Numbered from the stretch's first letter, positions 1 through 5,726 are shown. The stretch: DNA of 6,095 nt from Pseudomonadota bacterium (GCA_021783175.1 JAJXUF010000178.1:1-6095); one strand, 5' to 3'. A program made the numbers and translations. Notes: a model not told the origin generated them from the letters alone.

Positions 1-99
1 TTGATGGCGGCAGCGTTCATTGCAAAGCTCAGCTCGCAGCTGGTGTGCCCTGCGCCGCTTTTTCACACGCTTGCCCGGAATCTGATTGACAAACGCTAA
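1..99 (+). CDS. Possible 3' end of an unidentified gene (partial)
   Basis: Frame 1 is open from the window edge to a TAA at 97-99 and reads about 32 codons, ending LARNLIDKR. The composition is protein-like (a hydrophobic stretch, then a basic tail). The other two plus frames are interrupted earlier or read less plausibly. Nothing in this short tail identifies a family, and 32 open codons can occur by chance. If real, the gene enters from the left and converges on the minus-strand gene ending at 124. No convincing terminator is visible in 100-123. Confidence 0.3.
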   Translation: MMAAAFIAKLSSQLVCPAPLFHTLARNLIDKR

Positions 100-123
100 G
101 GGCACTATATCCGCCGCCGGAAC

Positions 124-636
124 TCACATGTCGGCCCGATCCTGCAATTGATCGACGACTATCCCTCTCTCCCCCGATACTTCCCGAATTGCGACAAACA
201 GGCTGTCTTCAAGTACCTTGCTGCGCTCGTCGCTCACCGGGAAGTCCTTGAGCAGATCCTGTGCATTGGTTTTGATGGTTTCAAGGTGGGTTGCAGGATC
301 GCCTGACGCAGGCTGCACCCCGACAAAATAGATCATTCCGTCACGAACAATGATCGCCAGCAGGTAGACATCGCCGTGGGCCGTCGCAACTTGCCTGTCG
401 CTGACCGCAAAGAATTGCCTTGCACTGACATGCTGTGTCGAAACGTTCGATTTCGCCAGCCGATCGATGATCGCCTCAATGAAGGGTTGCGCCACATTCA
501 ATTTGGGCGCAAGCGTGATCTTGTACTGACCCGGCCGTTCAATCACCAACTGATTCTCAAGAGGGGGTGTTTTCCCCGGACGGAAGAAGATCAGGAACAG
601 GACGCAAAGCGTAATTATTGTGAGGGTTTCTATCAT
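124..636 (-). CDS. Hypothetical membrane-anchored protein, 170 aa
   Basis: I do not recognise this family. From the ATG at 636 the protein is 170 residues. Residues 4-18 form one strongly hydrophobic segment (ITLCVLFLIFF) that looks like an uncleaved N-terminal anchor, followed by FRPGK and a soluble domain of about 145 residues with alternating short strands and helices, probably periplasmic. There is no lipobox. An in-frame ATG at 651 would add five residues. I prefer 636 because its ATGA overlaps the TGA stop of the 52-aa gene upstream, and a GGTGG (645-649) lies 8 nt ahead of it. It is the last gene of a three-gene minus-strand unit. The function is unknown. Confidence 0.8.
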   Translation of the reverse strand: MIETLTIITLCVLFLIFFRPGKTPPLENQLVIERPGQYKITLAPKLNVAQPFIEAIIDRLAKSNVSTQHVSARQFFAVSDRQVATAHGDVYLLAIIVRDGMIYFVGVQPASGDPATHLETIKTNAQDLLKDFPVSDERSKVLEDSLFVAIREVSGERGIVVDQLQDRADM

Positions 637-791
637 TTTAAGTGCCACCATTCGGGATGAATCGATATTTTATCCACTTGACCGAAACGCTGCGCAGCTT
701 CGCCGATCAAGAGTCTCTGGAAATCAGGAATCCATACCAATCCGACTTCATCGACCGGAGTGCTTACGCAATTGGCAATCTTATAGCTCAT
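633..791 (-). CDS. Small hypothetical protein, 52 aa
   Basis: An ATG at 791 opens a 52-codon frame that starts MSYKIANCVS and ends HPEWWHLK before a TGA at 633-635. It fills the whole space between its two neighbours. Its start lies inside the last codons of the 119-aa gene (11-nt overlap), and its stop shares ATGA with the start of the 170-aa gene. A GGTGG sits 4 nt ahead of the ATG (796-800). The product is soluble-looking, with no signal peptide or membrane segment, one Cys (residue 8), and Trp residues at 20, 48 and 49. I recognise no family. Exact bridging by overlaps on both sides is the main argument that it is real. The alternative is a chance frame in a 129-nt spacer. Confidence 0.6.
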   Translation of the reverse strand: MSYKIANCVSTPVDEVGLVWIPDFQRLLIGEAAQRFGQVDKISIHPEWWHLK

Positions 792-1140
792 CGAACCACC
801 GCTCGGATTTCATGCCGGCCAACTTATCGTTGCGATCGAAGCAAAAAACGGTCGTCGTGACCATGACCATCGGGACCGGCAGAATCGGAATCCTTGCGCT
901 TTCGTCTATTGCGATCCGGGTGACGATAGGTGGACCGTCCGCTCCACAATAAGCCGAACCTGGAAAGTCGAACGTCCGCACCTGGAATGCATTTTCGACC
1001 TCTTGGGCGCTCGCACCGATGGCTATCTGTCCATAAACTCGCTGGCTTACAAAGTACGGATGAAACCAGAGCCACGACCCGCACAGGAAAACGATGTAAA
1101 AGCCGGTCAACACAAGCACTTTGCGTTTCCCTTCGTCCAT
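781..1140 (-). CDS. Hypothetical membrane-anchored protein, 119 aa, weakly BamE/SmpA-like
   Basis: I chose the ATG at 1140 (MDEGKRKVLV). It gives a short basic N-terminus followed by one hydrophobic segment at residues 7-26 (VLVLTGFYIVFLCGSWLWF), which fits an N-terminal inner-membrane anchor with a periplasmic domain of about 90 residues. An upstream in-frame start at 1257 would add 39 residues that do not look like protein N-terminus and run through a hairpin. A GGTGG (1148-1152) lies 7 nt before the ATG. Residues 37-53 (GQIAIGASAQEVENAF) resemble the 'I.IG.s..eV...l' signature of small BamE/SmpA-like envelope proteins. The match is short and only suggestive. Cys65 and Cys100 could form a periplasmic disulfide. 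It is first in a unit with the 52-aa and 170-aa genes. The function is unknown. Confidence 0.75.
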   Translation of the reverse strand: MDEGKRKVLVLTGFYIVFLCGSWLWFHPYFVSQRVYGQIAIGASAQEVENAFQVRTFDFPGSAYCGADGPPIVTRIAIDESARIPILPVPMVMVTTTVFCFDRNDKLAGMKSERWFDEL

Positions 1141-1168
1141 CACCTGGCCACCGTCGCGAATTGCCGCA

Positions 1169-1180
1169 CTTTTATAAAAG
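1169..1180. promoter_or_regulatory. 12-bp perfect AT-rich palindrome, possible -10 region
   Basis: CTTTTATAAAAG is a perfect palindrome located 29 nt upstream of the 119-aa gene. Read on the minus strand it contains TATAAA, which could be the -10 element of the three-gene unit. No good -35 box lies 16-18 nt upstream of it, so the promoter call is weak. It could equally be a protein-binding palindrome. Confidence 0.3.
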
Positions 1181-1237
1181 AATGAATCCGGCAACGCTGC
1201 ATGAGGGAAATCCGGCCGAACCGTGAGTCCGCATTCG

Positions 1238-1255
1238 GCCCGGCCAAAGCCGGGC
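1238..1255. terminator. Stem-loop between the Pal-like gene and the 119-aa gene
   Basis: GCCCGGC and GCCGGGC pair perfectly (7 bp, all G-C) around a CAAA loop, about 37 nt past the stop of the Pal-like gene. On the minus strand the sequence after the stem has no T-run. On the plus strand it is only mildly T-rich (CATCCTTTATCTT), and no plus-strand gene ends here. It may terminate or attenuate transcription after the Pal-like gene, or act as an RNA-stabilising 3' structure. As a rho-independent terminator it is incomplete. Confidence 0.35.
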
Positions 1256-1291
1256 ATCCTTTATCTTCGGCCGACGATGCAGCCACTATTG

Positions 1292-1804
1292 CTAGTTAAG
1301 CTTGTGCGCGAAATCGACCCGGCGATTCTCTTTCCAGCATTTCTCTTCGTGGCACGCGAGACGCGGATGATCTTTCCCGAAGCTCACAGTCCTGATCTGG
1401 GATGCTGACACACCCAGGCGTTCCAGGCTTTCCAGGACCGCTTTTGCGCGCCTGTTTCCCAAAGCCAGATTGTATTTCTCGCTCCCGCGCTCGTCTGCGT
1501 TGCCTTCCAGCGTGACCACGTCATTCTTGTGATCCTTGATGAAACTGGCCTGCTTCTGAATCGCATCCTGAAATTCCGGTTTTACGGCATACTTGTCGAA
1601 GTCAAAATAGACGCTTTCCTTTTGAAGGCCCTGCAGTTCCGACGCAAGCTTGCTCGCAGCCAGTTCGGCTGGTGTTGCCGAAGCCGTCGCAGGGCTGGCG
1701 GTCGTTTGCGGTGCAGCTTGCGGCGCGGCCGCCGTATCGGCCTTGTGGGTGGAGGAGCATGCGGCTACCAGTAATGAAGCCAGAACGAATGCGATTTTTT
1801 TCAT
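1292..1804 (-). CDS. OmpA-family, Pal-like peptidoglycan-associated lipoprotein
   Basis: This is a 170-aa outer-membrane lipoprotein that should bind peptidoglycan. Residues 1-15 are a lipoprotein signal peptide with lipobox VAAC, so Cys16 would be the lipidated N-terminus. Residues 22-50 are an Ala/Pro/Thr-rich linker. Residues 64-170 are an OmpA C-terminal domain: SVYFDFDKY at the start, then GNADERGSEKYNLALGNRRA with Asp104 and Arg119 at the spacing of the residues that grip diaminopimelate, then CWKENRRVDF at the end. Cys151 and Cys156 match the Cys pair common in Pal proteins. Start: the ATG at 1804 has AAGGA (1813-1817) 8 nt upstream, whereas the further in-frame ATG at 1822 lacks this. 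Unlike classic pal, it has no tolQRAB or ybgF neighbour here. It could be the organism's Pal or a paralogue, so I give no symbol. Confidence 0.92.
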   Translation of the reverse strand: MKKIAFVLASLLVAACSSTHKADTAAAPQAAPQTTASPATASATPAELAASKLASELQGLQKESVYFDFDKYAVKPEFQDAIQKQASFIKDHKNDVVTLEGNADERGSEKYNLALGNRRAKAVLESLERLGVSASQIRTVSFGKDHPRLACHEEKCWKENRRVDFAHKLN

Positions 1805-1832
1805 GATATATTTCCTTACCAAAGATTTAACA

Positions 1833-1849
1833 AATCAAAACCAATCAAA
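1833..1849. repeat. 7-bp direct repeat with 10-bp period upstream of the Pal-like gene
   Basis: AATCAAA occurs at 1833-1839 and again at 1843-1849, exactly one DNA helical turn apart, 29-45 nt upstream of the start of the Pal-like gene. This phasing would put two copies on the same face of DNA, as for a tandemly bound regulator. The surrounding DNA is AT-rich, so chance is quite possible. Confidence 0.3.
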
Positions 1850-1881
1850 GCACTGCATTAAACGCGTCGGAGTGAATTAAG

Positions 1882-1910
1882 TTGACATGAATACATATGA
1901 TGTAAATATT
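1882..1910 (+). promoter_or_regulatory. Putative sigma-70 promoter of the marR-family gene
   Basis: A perfect TTGACA lies at 1882-1887. With a 17-nt spacer the -10 position (1905-1910) reads AATATT, which is a poor match. A better hexamer, TATTTT, lies at 1907-1912 with a 19-nt spacer. The region is AT-rich. Transcription would begin around 1917-1920, leaving only 10-13 nt before the ATG at 1930, or about 55-58 nt before the alternative TTG at 1975. Confidence 0.45.
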
Positions 1911-1917
1911 TTCATAT
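1895..1917. promoter_or_regulatory. Candidate operator: inverted repeat over the promoter
   Basis: ATATGA (1895-1900) and TCATAT (1912-1917) are exact inverted copies separated by 11 nt, so their centres are 17 nt apart. An 8-bp perfect palindrome, AAATATTT (1904-1911), lies between them. The array covers the expected -10 region of the marR-family gene. MarR proteins commonly bind such AT-rich imperfect palindromes to repress themselves and a divergent gene. Binding by this particular protein is inference. Confidence 0.35.
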
Positions 1918-1929
1918 TCTCAGGATTGA

Positions 1930-2454
1930 ATGATCCCAAACCGGACTGCATCATCCCCGGAAAGAGGCACTGAATTGGCCAAGCGCAATAAAAGTCAGCT
2001 TTCGGTTCAGGTGCTTAAGAAATTTCGCATCATCTTTGGCTCTGTGCGCCAGCATTTTCGGGAAGTAGAAGAAAGCTGCGGGGTCACCGGCTCGCAATTG
2101 TGGATACTGCAGGAAGTGGCAAAGACTTCCGAGATCGGCGTCTCCGAACTGGCCGAGCGCCTTTCCATACACCAATCGACCTGCAGTCAGCTTGTCGAGA
2201 AGCTTGTCGCGCACGGCCTGGTGATCAAGGAGCGAAGCAAGGAAGACCAGAGGCGAGTTGGTTTGCGCCTGACTGAAGCTGCCTCAAAGATACTGAAAAA
2301 GGCGCCGGGGCCCGCGGAAGGAATACTGCCGGAAGCGCTGCAGGGGCTATCCGAATCGGCTTTGCTTGCCTTGGACAGGTCGCTGGTCGAAGTCATCGGA
2401 CAATTGAGCATCAAGGATGACAAGCTTGCCGACAAGCCCTTGTCGGATCTGTGA
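1930..2454 (+). CDS. MarR-family winged-helix transcriptional regulator
   Basis: A cytoplasmic DNA-binding regulator of 174 aa from the ATG at 1930. Residues about 54-124 form the MarR winged helix-turn-helix: a helix with SQLWILQEVA, then VSELAERLSI, then the recognition helix HQSTCSQLVEKLVAHG, then the wing with KEDQRRVGLRLTEAA, which includes the family's D-x-R pattern (Asp106, Arg108). Flanking helices (about 24-48 and 135-160) would form the dimer interface. Start: AGGA lies only 4 nt before the ATG. An in-frame TTG at 1975 has AGAGG (1963-1967) 7 nt upstream and would remove 15 residues that are poorly structured, giving 159 aa, so the true start is open. The gene is divergent from the Pal-like gene and has no co-transcribed downstream partner. 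Cys50 and Cys85 could permit redox sensing, but nothing shows it. The ligand is unknown. Confidence 0.9.
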   Translation: MIPNRTASSPERGTELAKRNKSQLSVQVLKKFRIIFGSVRQHFREVEESCGVTGSQLWILQEVAKTSEIGVSELAERLSIHQSTCSQLVEKLVAHGLVIKERSKEDQRRVGLRLTEAASKILKKAPGPAEGILPEALQGLSESALLALDRSLVEVIGQLSIKDDKLADKPLSDL

Positions 2455-2485
2455 TGCGGCGGATTCAACCGGTCTCGCGCTGCCT

Positions 2486-2509
2486 CCGGCCAACCAAACC
2501 CGGGGCCGG
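2486..2509. terminator. Weak stem-loop between convergent genes
   Basis: CCGGCC (2486-2491) and GGCCGG (2504-2509) can pair around a 12-nt loop in the 76-nt gap between the marR-family gene and the M48 protease gene, which converge. The position suits a bidirectional terminator, but neither strand has a T-run after the stem. Only the stem and location support it. Confidence 0.25.
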
Positions 2510-2530
2510 CAACTGCCTGCACTACATGCT

Positions 2531-3382
2531 CTATTTCTTCCCCGCACCCAATGCCTGGAAAAAACGCGGGGCGAGGTCGGGTTGATTGTCAAACTTGCCG
2601 AATTGGCCCGTCATCTCCTTGTCCAGCAGACTCAGGCGATCTGCAAGCGCGGGATGTGTCTTGAACATCAACGCCACGCTGGAATCGCTGGGGTTGATCG
2701 ATTGCAGAGTCTGTAGCACCGCGGGCAATCCGTAGGGATCGTAGCCGCCTCGCGCGGCGATCACCACCCCCATGCGATCGGCCTCGAACTCGTCGCTCTT
2801 GTCCAAACCGCGCGCATATACCTCCGTTCCCGCGCTGACCAGCTTGTTCAGAGCGGGATCGGCGCCTTTGCCCTTCAACGCTTCGTTCGCCAGATCGGAC
2901 AGCAACTCGGTTCGCGCCCCCTTTTTGATCGCCTGTAGATGATGTTTGCGCAACACATGCGATATTTCGTGCGCCAGCACGCCAGCAAGTTCCGCCTCAC
3001 TGTTCATTTGCGCCAGCAGTCCCTTGGTGATGAACACATAGCCGCCGGGGGCGGCGAAGGCGTTCACATCGTTGTCGTCCAGCACGCCAAATTGCCAGGG
3101 CAGATCGGGGCGCTCCGTTTGCAAGGCAAGCCAGCGTCCGACGCGGTTCACATATTGCTGTGCTGCCGGATTGTCCAGCAGAGGGGCCGCGCCCAGCAAA
3201 TTGCTGGCAATCCCCTCGCCCAGTGCAATCTCTTGCGGCTCGCTGATGTCGGTATTGGCTTTTTGAACTTTCTGCACGGCATCCACCGCCTTTTGCCAGT
3301 CGATGCTGCCCAGATCGAATGCCGCAGCGGGTAGCGCCGAAGACAGCAGGCACAACAAGACCATCGTTCGGTTCGTTTTCAT
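2531..3382 (-). CDS. Secreted M48-family zinc metalloprotease
   Basis: A periplasmic M48 peptidase of 283 aa from the ATG at 3382. Residues 1 to about 22 are a Sec signal peptide ending ALPAAAF, with no lipobox Cys. The catalytic domain shows NAFAAPGGYVFITKGLL (about 107-123), typical of the family, then the zinc motif HEISH (His138, Glu139, His142), then EFEADRMG with Glu200 as the expected third zinc ligand, then THPALADRL (about 242-250). All expected catalytic residues are present. It resembles the BepA/LoiP/YcaL group, which handles misassembled outer-membrane proteins, but lacks a long C-terminal TPR region, so BepA itself is unlikely. Start: GGAGG (3389-3393) is 6 nt from this ATG and 3 nt from the adjacent in-frame ATG at 3385. 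The start overlaps the upstream stop in TGATG. It is last of the cyclase/SH3/protease operon. Confidence 0.93.
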   Translation of the reverse strand: MKTNRTMVLLCLLSSALPAAAFDLGSIDWQKAVDAVQKVQKANTDISEPQEIALGEGIASNLLGAAPLLDNPAAQQYVNRVGRWLALQTERPDLPWQFGVLDDNDVNAFAAPGGYVFITKGLLAQMNSEAELAGVLAHEISHVLRKHHLQAIKKGARTELLSDLANEALKGKGADPALNKLVSAGTEVYARGLDKSDEFEADRMGVVIAARGGYDPYGLPAVLQTLQSINPSDSSVALMFKTHPALADRLSLLDKEMTGQFGKFDNQPDLAPRFFQALGAGKK

Positions 3383-3876
3383 CATTGGCCTCCACTCAGA
3401 TAATCCATGCTCTGCGCATGCAGCTTGCCTGCAGCGGCGAAACGCTGCGCTTCCTGGCGGTTCACGGCATAGCGTTTTGCGGCCTGCAATTCCTGCGGGT
3501 TGGGCTTTGTATTTTTTAATTGCTCCTCCGACAGTCCGCGTATCCCCGTGGTCACCGTGCTGCTGCTCCTGCCGGTGGAAGCGACATTGAACAGGGCGCT
3601 CAGGCCATTGTCTCCCCGCTTGTTCTGGTCATTCGCTTCCAACTGCAGGTTCAGCATCCTCACCCAGCCGCTGAAAGAGACCGATTTGACGTGGGTCCAG
3701 CCCGCCTGCCGCCCCAGCACTTCGACCTTGCTGCGGGGAGGCAGCGATGTCAGCGTCTGCGCGTCGGTGTAGGGTTTCGCTTTCAGTTCGCTCGCGCGTA
3801 TCGTGTAGGCATATCCCCCGGCCCACGCTGCCGGCACAAAGCCCAGCAGCAAACATAATGCAAAGACGTTCCTCAT
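3382..3876 (-). CDS. Secreted SH3-domain protein
   Basis: A periplasmic protein of 164 aa. Residues 1-19 are a Sec signal peptide ending PAAWA, followed by GG. Residues about 22-78 are a bacterial SH3-type domain: a strand with 'lr..p' character (YTIRASELKAKPYTDA), SLPPRSKVEVLGRQAGWTHVKS, then GWVRMLNL. Such domains bind peptidoglycan or protein ligands. Residues about 100-164 form a second conserved-looking part with TGIRGLSEEQLKN, followed by a helical Gln/Ala/Arg-rich tail. Start: two adjacent ATGs (3879 and 3876). AAGGAG (3884-3889) is 4 nt from the first and 7 nt from the second, so I prefer 3876. A TTG at 3882 is also in frame but less likely. It lies between the cyclase and the protease and overlaps both, suggesting a shared complex or process. 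The exact role is unknown. Confidence 0.85.
   Translation of the reverse strand: MRNVFALCLLLGFVPAAWAGGYAYTIRASELKAKPYTDAQTLTSLPPRSKVEVLGRQAGWTHVKSVSFSGWVRMLNLQLEANDQNKRGDNGLSALFNVASTGRSSSTVTTGIRGLSEEQLKNTKPNPQELQAAKRYAVNRQEAQRFAAAGKLHAQSMDYLSGGQ
3389..3393 (-). promoter_or_regulatory. Ribosome binding site of the M48 protease gene
   Basis: GGAGG on the minus strand lies inside the last codons of the SH3 gene. It is 6 nt before the ATG at 3382 and 3 nt before the ATG at 3385, which favours 3382. Confidence 0.7.
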
Positions 3877-3878
3877 CA

Positions 3879-5726
3879 TCAAGCTCCTTCCTTTTCGACC
3901 GGCGCAAACAGTTCCACTTCCTGCTCGCGCCCCTTGACCTTGAACGACCCGAATGACCTGAATTCGAACGCGTCGCCACAGGCTTCCATCGTCTCGCGCG
4001 AGACCAGGATGCGCGACACCCCCTTGGTCAGCCCCTCGATACGGCTGCCGAGGTTCACCGTGTCGCCGATCGCCGTATATTCGCGACGCTGTTCGGAACC
4101 GATCAGCCCGACCACGGCCGGGCCGGTATGAATGCCGATGCCCACATCGAAGTTTGCATCCTCCTCGCCCAATTCCTTCTTGAATCGCTGCAACACCCGG
4201 CCCATCTCGATCGCCGCTTCCACCGCATGGCGTGCATGGTCCGGATCATCCAGCGGAGCGCCCCAGAAGGCCATGATGGCATCGCCGATGAATTTGTCCA
4301 GCGAACCGCCGTGACGGAACACCACCTCGACCTGCAGCGTGAAATAACGGTTGAGCAGATCGACCACCTGTTGCGGCGTGCGTTTTTCCGACAATGTGGT
4401 GAAGCCGCGTATGTCGGAGAACAGGATAGTGATCTGGCGGCTCTCGCCGGCGCGGCTCAGGCCGCCATGTGCAACCAGTTCTTTGACCACGTGCGGATTG
4501 ACGAAGCGGCTGAACATCCGCACCGCCTGCTCCCGCGATTGGCGTTCCAGCAGGTATTCGCGCAGGGCAAAGACAAAGTAGCACGCCCACGCCAGCATCA
4601 GGGGCGACAGCACCGGCAGCAAGTGCAACCGGGCTACCGCAAGGTAACTGACGAGCAGCGCCAGCAGGCTGGTCGCGAGCAGGGCGATGCCCACCTTGAT
4701 CGCATTCATGCCGCGCAGGAAGGCGATGTTCAGCAAGGCCAGCAACAGGAACGCCAAATACAGGGCGAAGTCGCCGTGCGTGCGGTGCATCATGCGCTGG
4801 TTCTTCAGGTCGTCGATGGCGGTCGCCAATATCTCCATGCCCGGATAGAGACTGGCCATCGGCGTCACACGCTCATCGTGCAGGCCGGTTGCCGCCGTAC
4901 CGATGATGACGATCTTGCCTTTCAATTCGTCGGCGGGGCGCTGCGTATGCTCACGATTGAAATCCTCGTACAGATCCACATAGGAAATATGCTTGAACGC
5001 GCCCGGTTCCCCGCGCCAGGCCAGCACCATATCCGCCTGTTTTGGCACCGCATAGCCCAGGTCCTGCGCCACTCTCGCCGGCAATGACGGAATGAGCCAA
5101 CCGTACGCATCCGTATAAAGCTGGTAGCGCCGCCCCACGCCATCGGAATCTTCCACAAAATTGATGGTGCCCGCGCGCCAGTGCGCCGGATCCACGACCA
5201 GGGGCGGCAACACGGCAATGCGAGCCCCGTCGTCCGCATGTTCTGTGCGCTGCAAGCCGAGCATGGCCGCCACTTGCGCAACGGGAGCACCCTGTTTGTC
5301 CAGTTCCGCATCGCGCCTCACCATCGGGAAATACACGTTGCTCAACCCCTGCAGGGAGCGATTGAACTCGCGGTCGCTATCCGGCCTGAATTCGTCGCGT
5401 TCGCTGAACAGAATGTCGAACACGATGGCCTTGGGCTGTTGTCTGGCGATCCCTTGCACCAGTTCGCCATGCACCGAGCGCGGCCATGGCCAGCTTCCGG
5501 CCGTATCCTGCATCCGGGCAAGGCTGGCATCGTCGATATCGACGATGATGATGTCTTTATCCGGCGCCAGATCCAGCGCCTGTTGACGTACAAACCAGTC
5601 GGAAAGGCGATTTTCCAGCGGGGATAATGAATGCAACCAGGTCAACTCAAGGAATGCCAGCATCAGGAAGACTGCGCCGATGCGCAACGAAGTCTGGCGG
5701 CTGTTCGTAGGAGATAATGTATCCAT
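3879..5726 (-). CDS. CHASE2-domain class III adenylate/guanylate cyclase
   Basis: A membrane sensor enzyme that makes a cyclic nucleotide, probably cAMP, from the NTP. Residue numbers count from the GTG at 5732, where the chain is 617 aa; from the preferred ATG (5726, MDTLSPTN) it is 615. Segments: TM1 about 17-34; periplasmic CHASE2 about 45-310 (DIIIVDIDDASLARM, WPWPRSVHGELV, AIVFDILFSE, KGKIVIIGTAATGLHD, YPGMEILATAIDDL); three TM helices about 322-340, 345-367 and 371-391; cyclase about 431-612. All six catalytic positions are present: metal Asp440 (FSDIRGFT) and Asp484 (GDAIMAFWG), base-selecting Lys480 and Thr553, and transition-state Asn560 and Arg564. The Lys/Thr pair fits class IIIb adenylate cyclases. 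There is no HAMP domain, only a short linker. No clear Shine-Dalgarno precedes either start. It leads the operon with the SH3 and M48 genes. Confidence 0.95.
   Translation of the reverse strand: MDTLSPTNSRQTSLRIGAVFLMLAFLELTWLHSLSPLENRLSDWFVRQQALDLAPDKDIIIVDIDDASLARMQDTAGSWPWPRSVHGELVQGIARQQPKAIVFDILFSERDEFRPDSDREFNRSLQGLSNVYFPMVRRDAELDKQGAPVAQVAAMLGLQRTEHADDGARIAVLPPLVVDPAHWRAGTINFVEDSDGVGRRYQLYTDAYGWLIPSLPARVAQDLGYAVPKQADMVLAWRGEPGAFKHISYVDLYEDFNREHTQRPADELKGKIVIIGTAATGLHDERVTPMASLYPGMEILATAIDDLKNQRMMHRTHGDFALYLAFLLLALLNIAFLRGMNAIKVGIALLATSLLALLVSYLAVARLHLLPVLSPLMLAWACYFVFALREYLLERQSREQAVRMFSRFVNPHVVKELVAHGGLSRAGESRQITILFSDIRGFTTLSEKRTPQQVVDLLNRYFTLQVEVVFRHGGSLDKFIGDAIMAFWGAPLDDPDHARHAVEAAIEMGRVLQRFKKELGEEDANFDVGIGIHTGPAVVGLIGSEQRREYTAIGDTVNLGSRIEGLTKGVSRILVSRETMEACGDAFEFRSFGSFKVKGREQEVELFAPVEKEGA
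3884..3889 (-). promoter_or_regulatory. Ribosome binding site of the SH3 gene
   Basis: AAGGAG on the minus strand lies in the last codons of the cyclase gene, 4 nt before the ATG at 3879 and 7 nt before the ATG at 3876. This strong site within the upstream gene supports translation of the SH3 gene as a coupled unit. Confidence 0.75.

Noticed and set aside
620..952. Plus-strand frames of 110 and 72 codons across the small-gene cassette
   Set aside because: They run opposite to the coupled minus-strand unit and have no clear ribosome site or family resemblance.
1141..1257. 39-residue N-terminal extension of the 119-aa protein
   Set aside because: It would place the membrane anchor mid-protein, run the coding sequence through a strong hairpin and the AT palindrome, and lacks a ribosome binding site at 1257.
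2187..2592. Minus-strand frames of 111 and 81 codons over the 3' end of the MarR-family gene
   Set aside because: They are antisense to the winged-helix gene and the inter-gene gap, Ser/Arg/Pro-rich and without motifs.
2939..3334. A 131-codon plus-strand frame
   Set aside because: It is antisense to the M48 protease, including its zinc motif, and reads as low-quality protein.
3629..3979. A 116-codon minus-strand frame spanning the cyclase/SH3 junction
   Set aside because: It overlaps two well-supported genes in another frame and has no ribosome binding site or domain. The SH3 protein with its signal peptide is the better reading.
4128..5087. A 319-codon open frame on the plus strand
   Set aside because: It lies wholly antisense to the cyclase gene, whose domains and catalytic residues are unmistakable. 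The translation is rich in Gln, His and Arg with no domain pattern, as expected for the complement of a GC-rich coding sequence.
4922..5311. A 129-codon minus-strand frame overlapping the CHASE2 region
   Set aside because: It is an alternative frame of the cyclase gene, rich in Trp and Arg with no recognisable motif.
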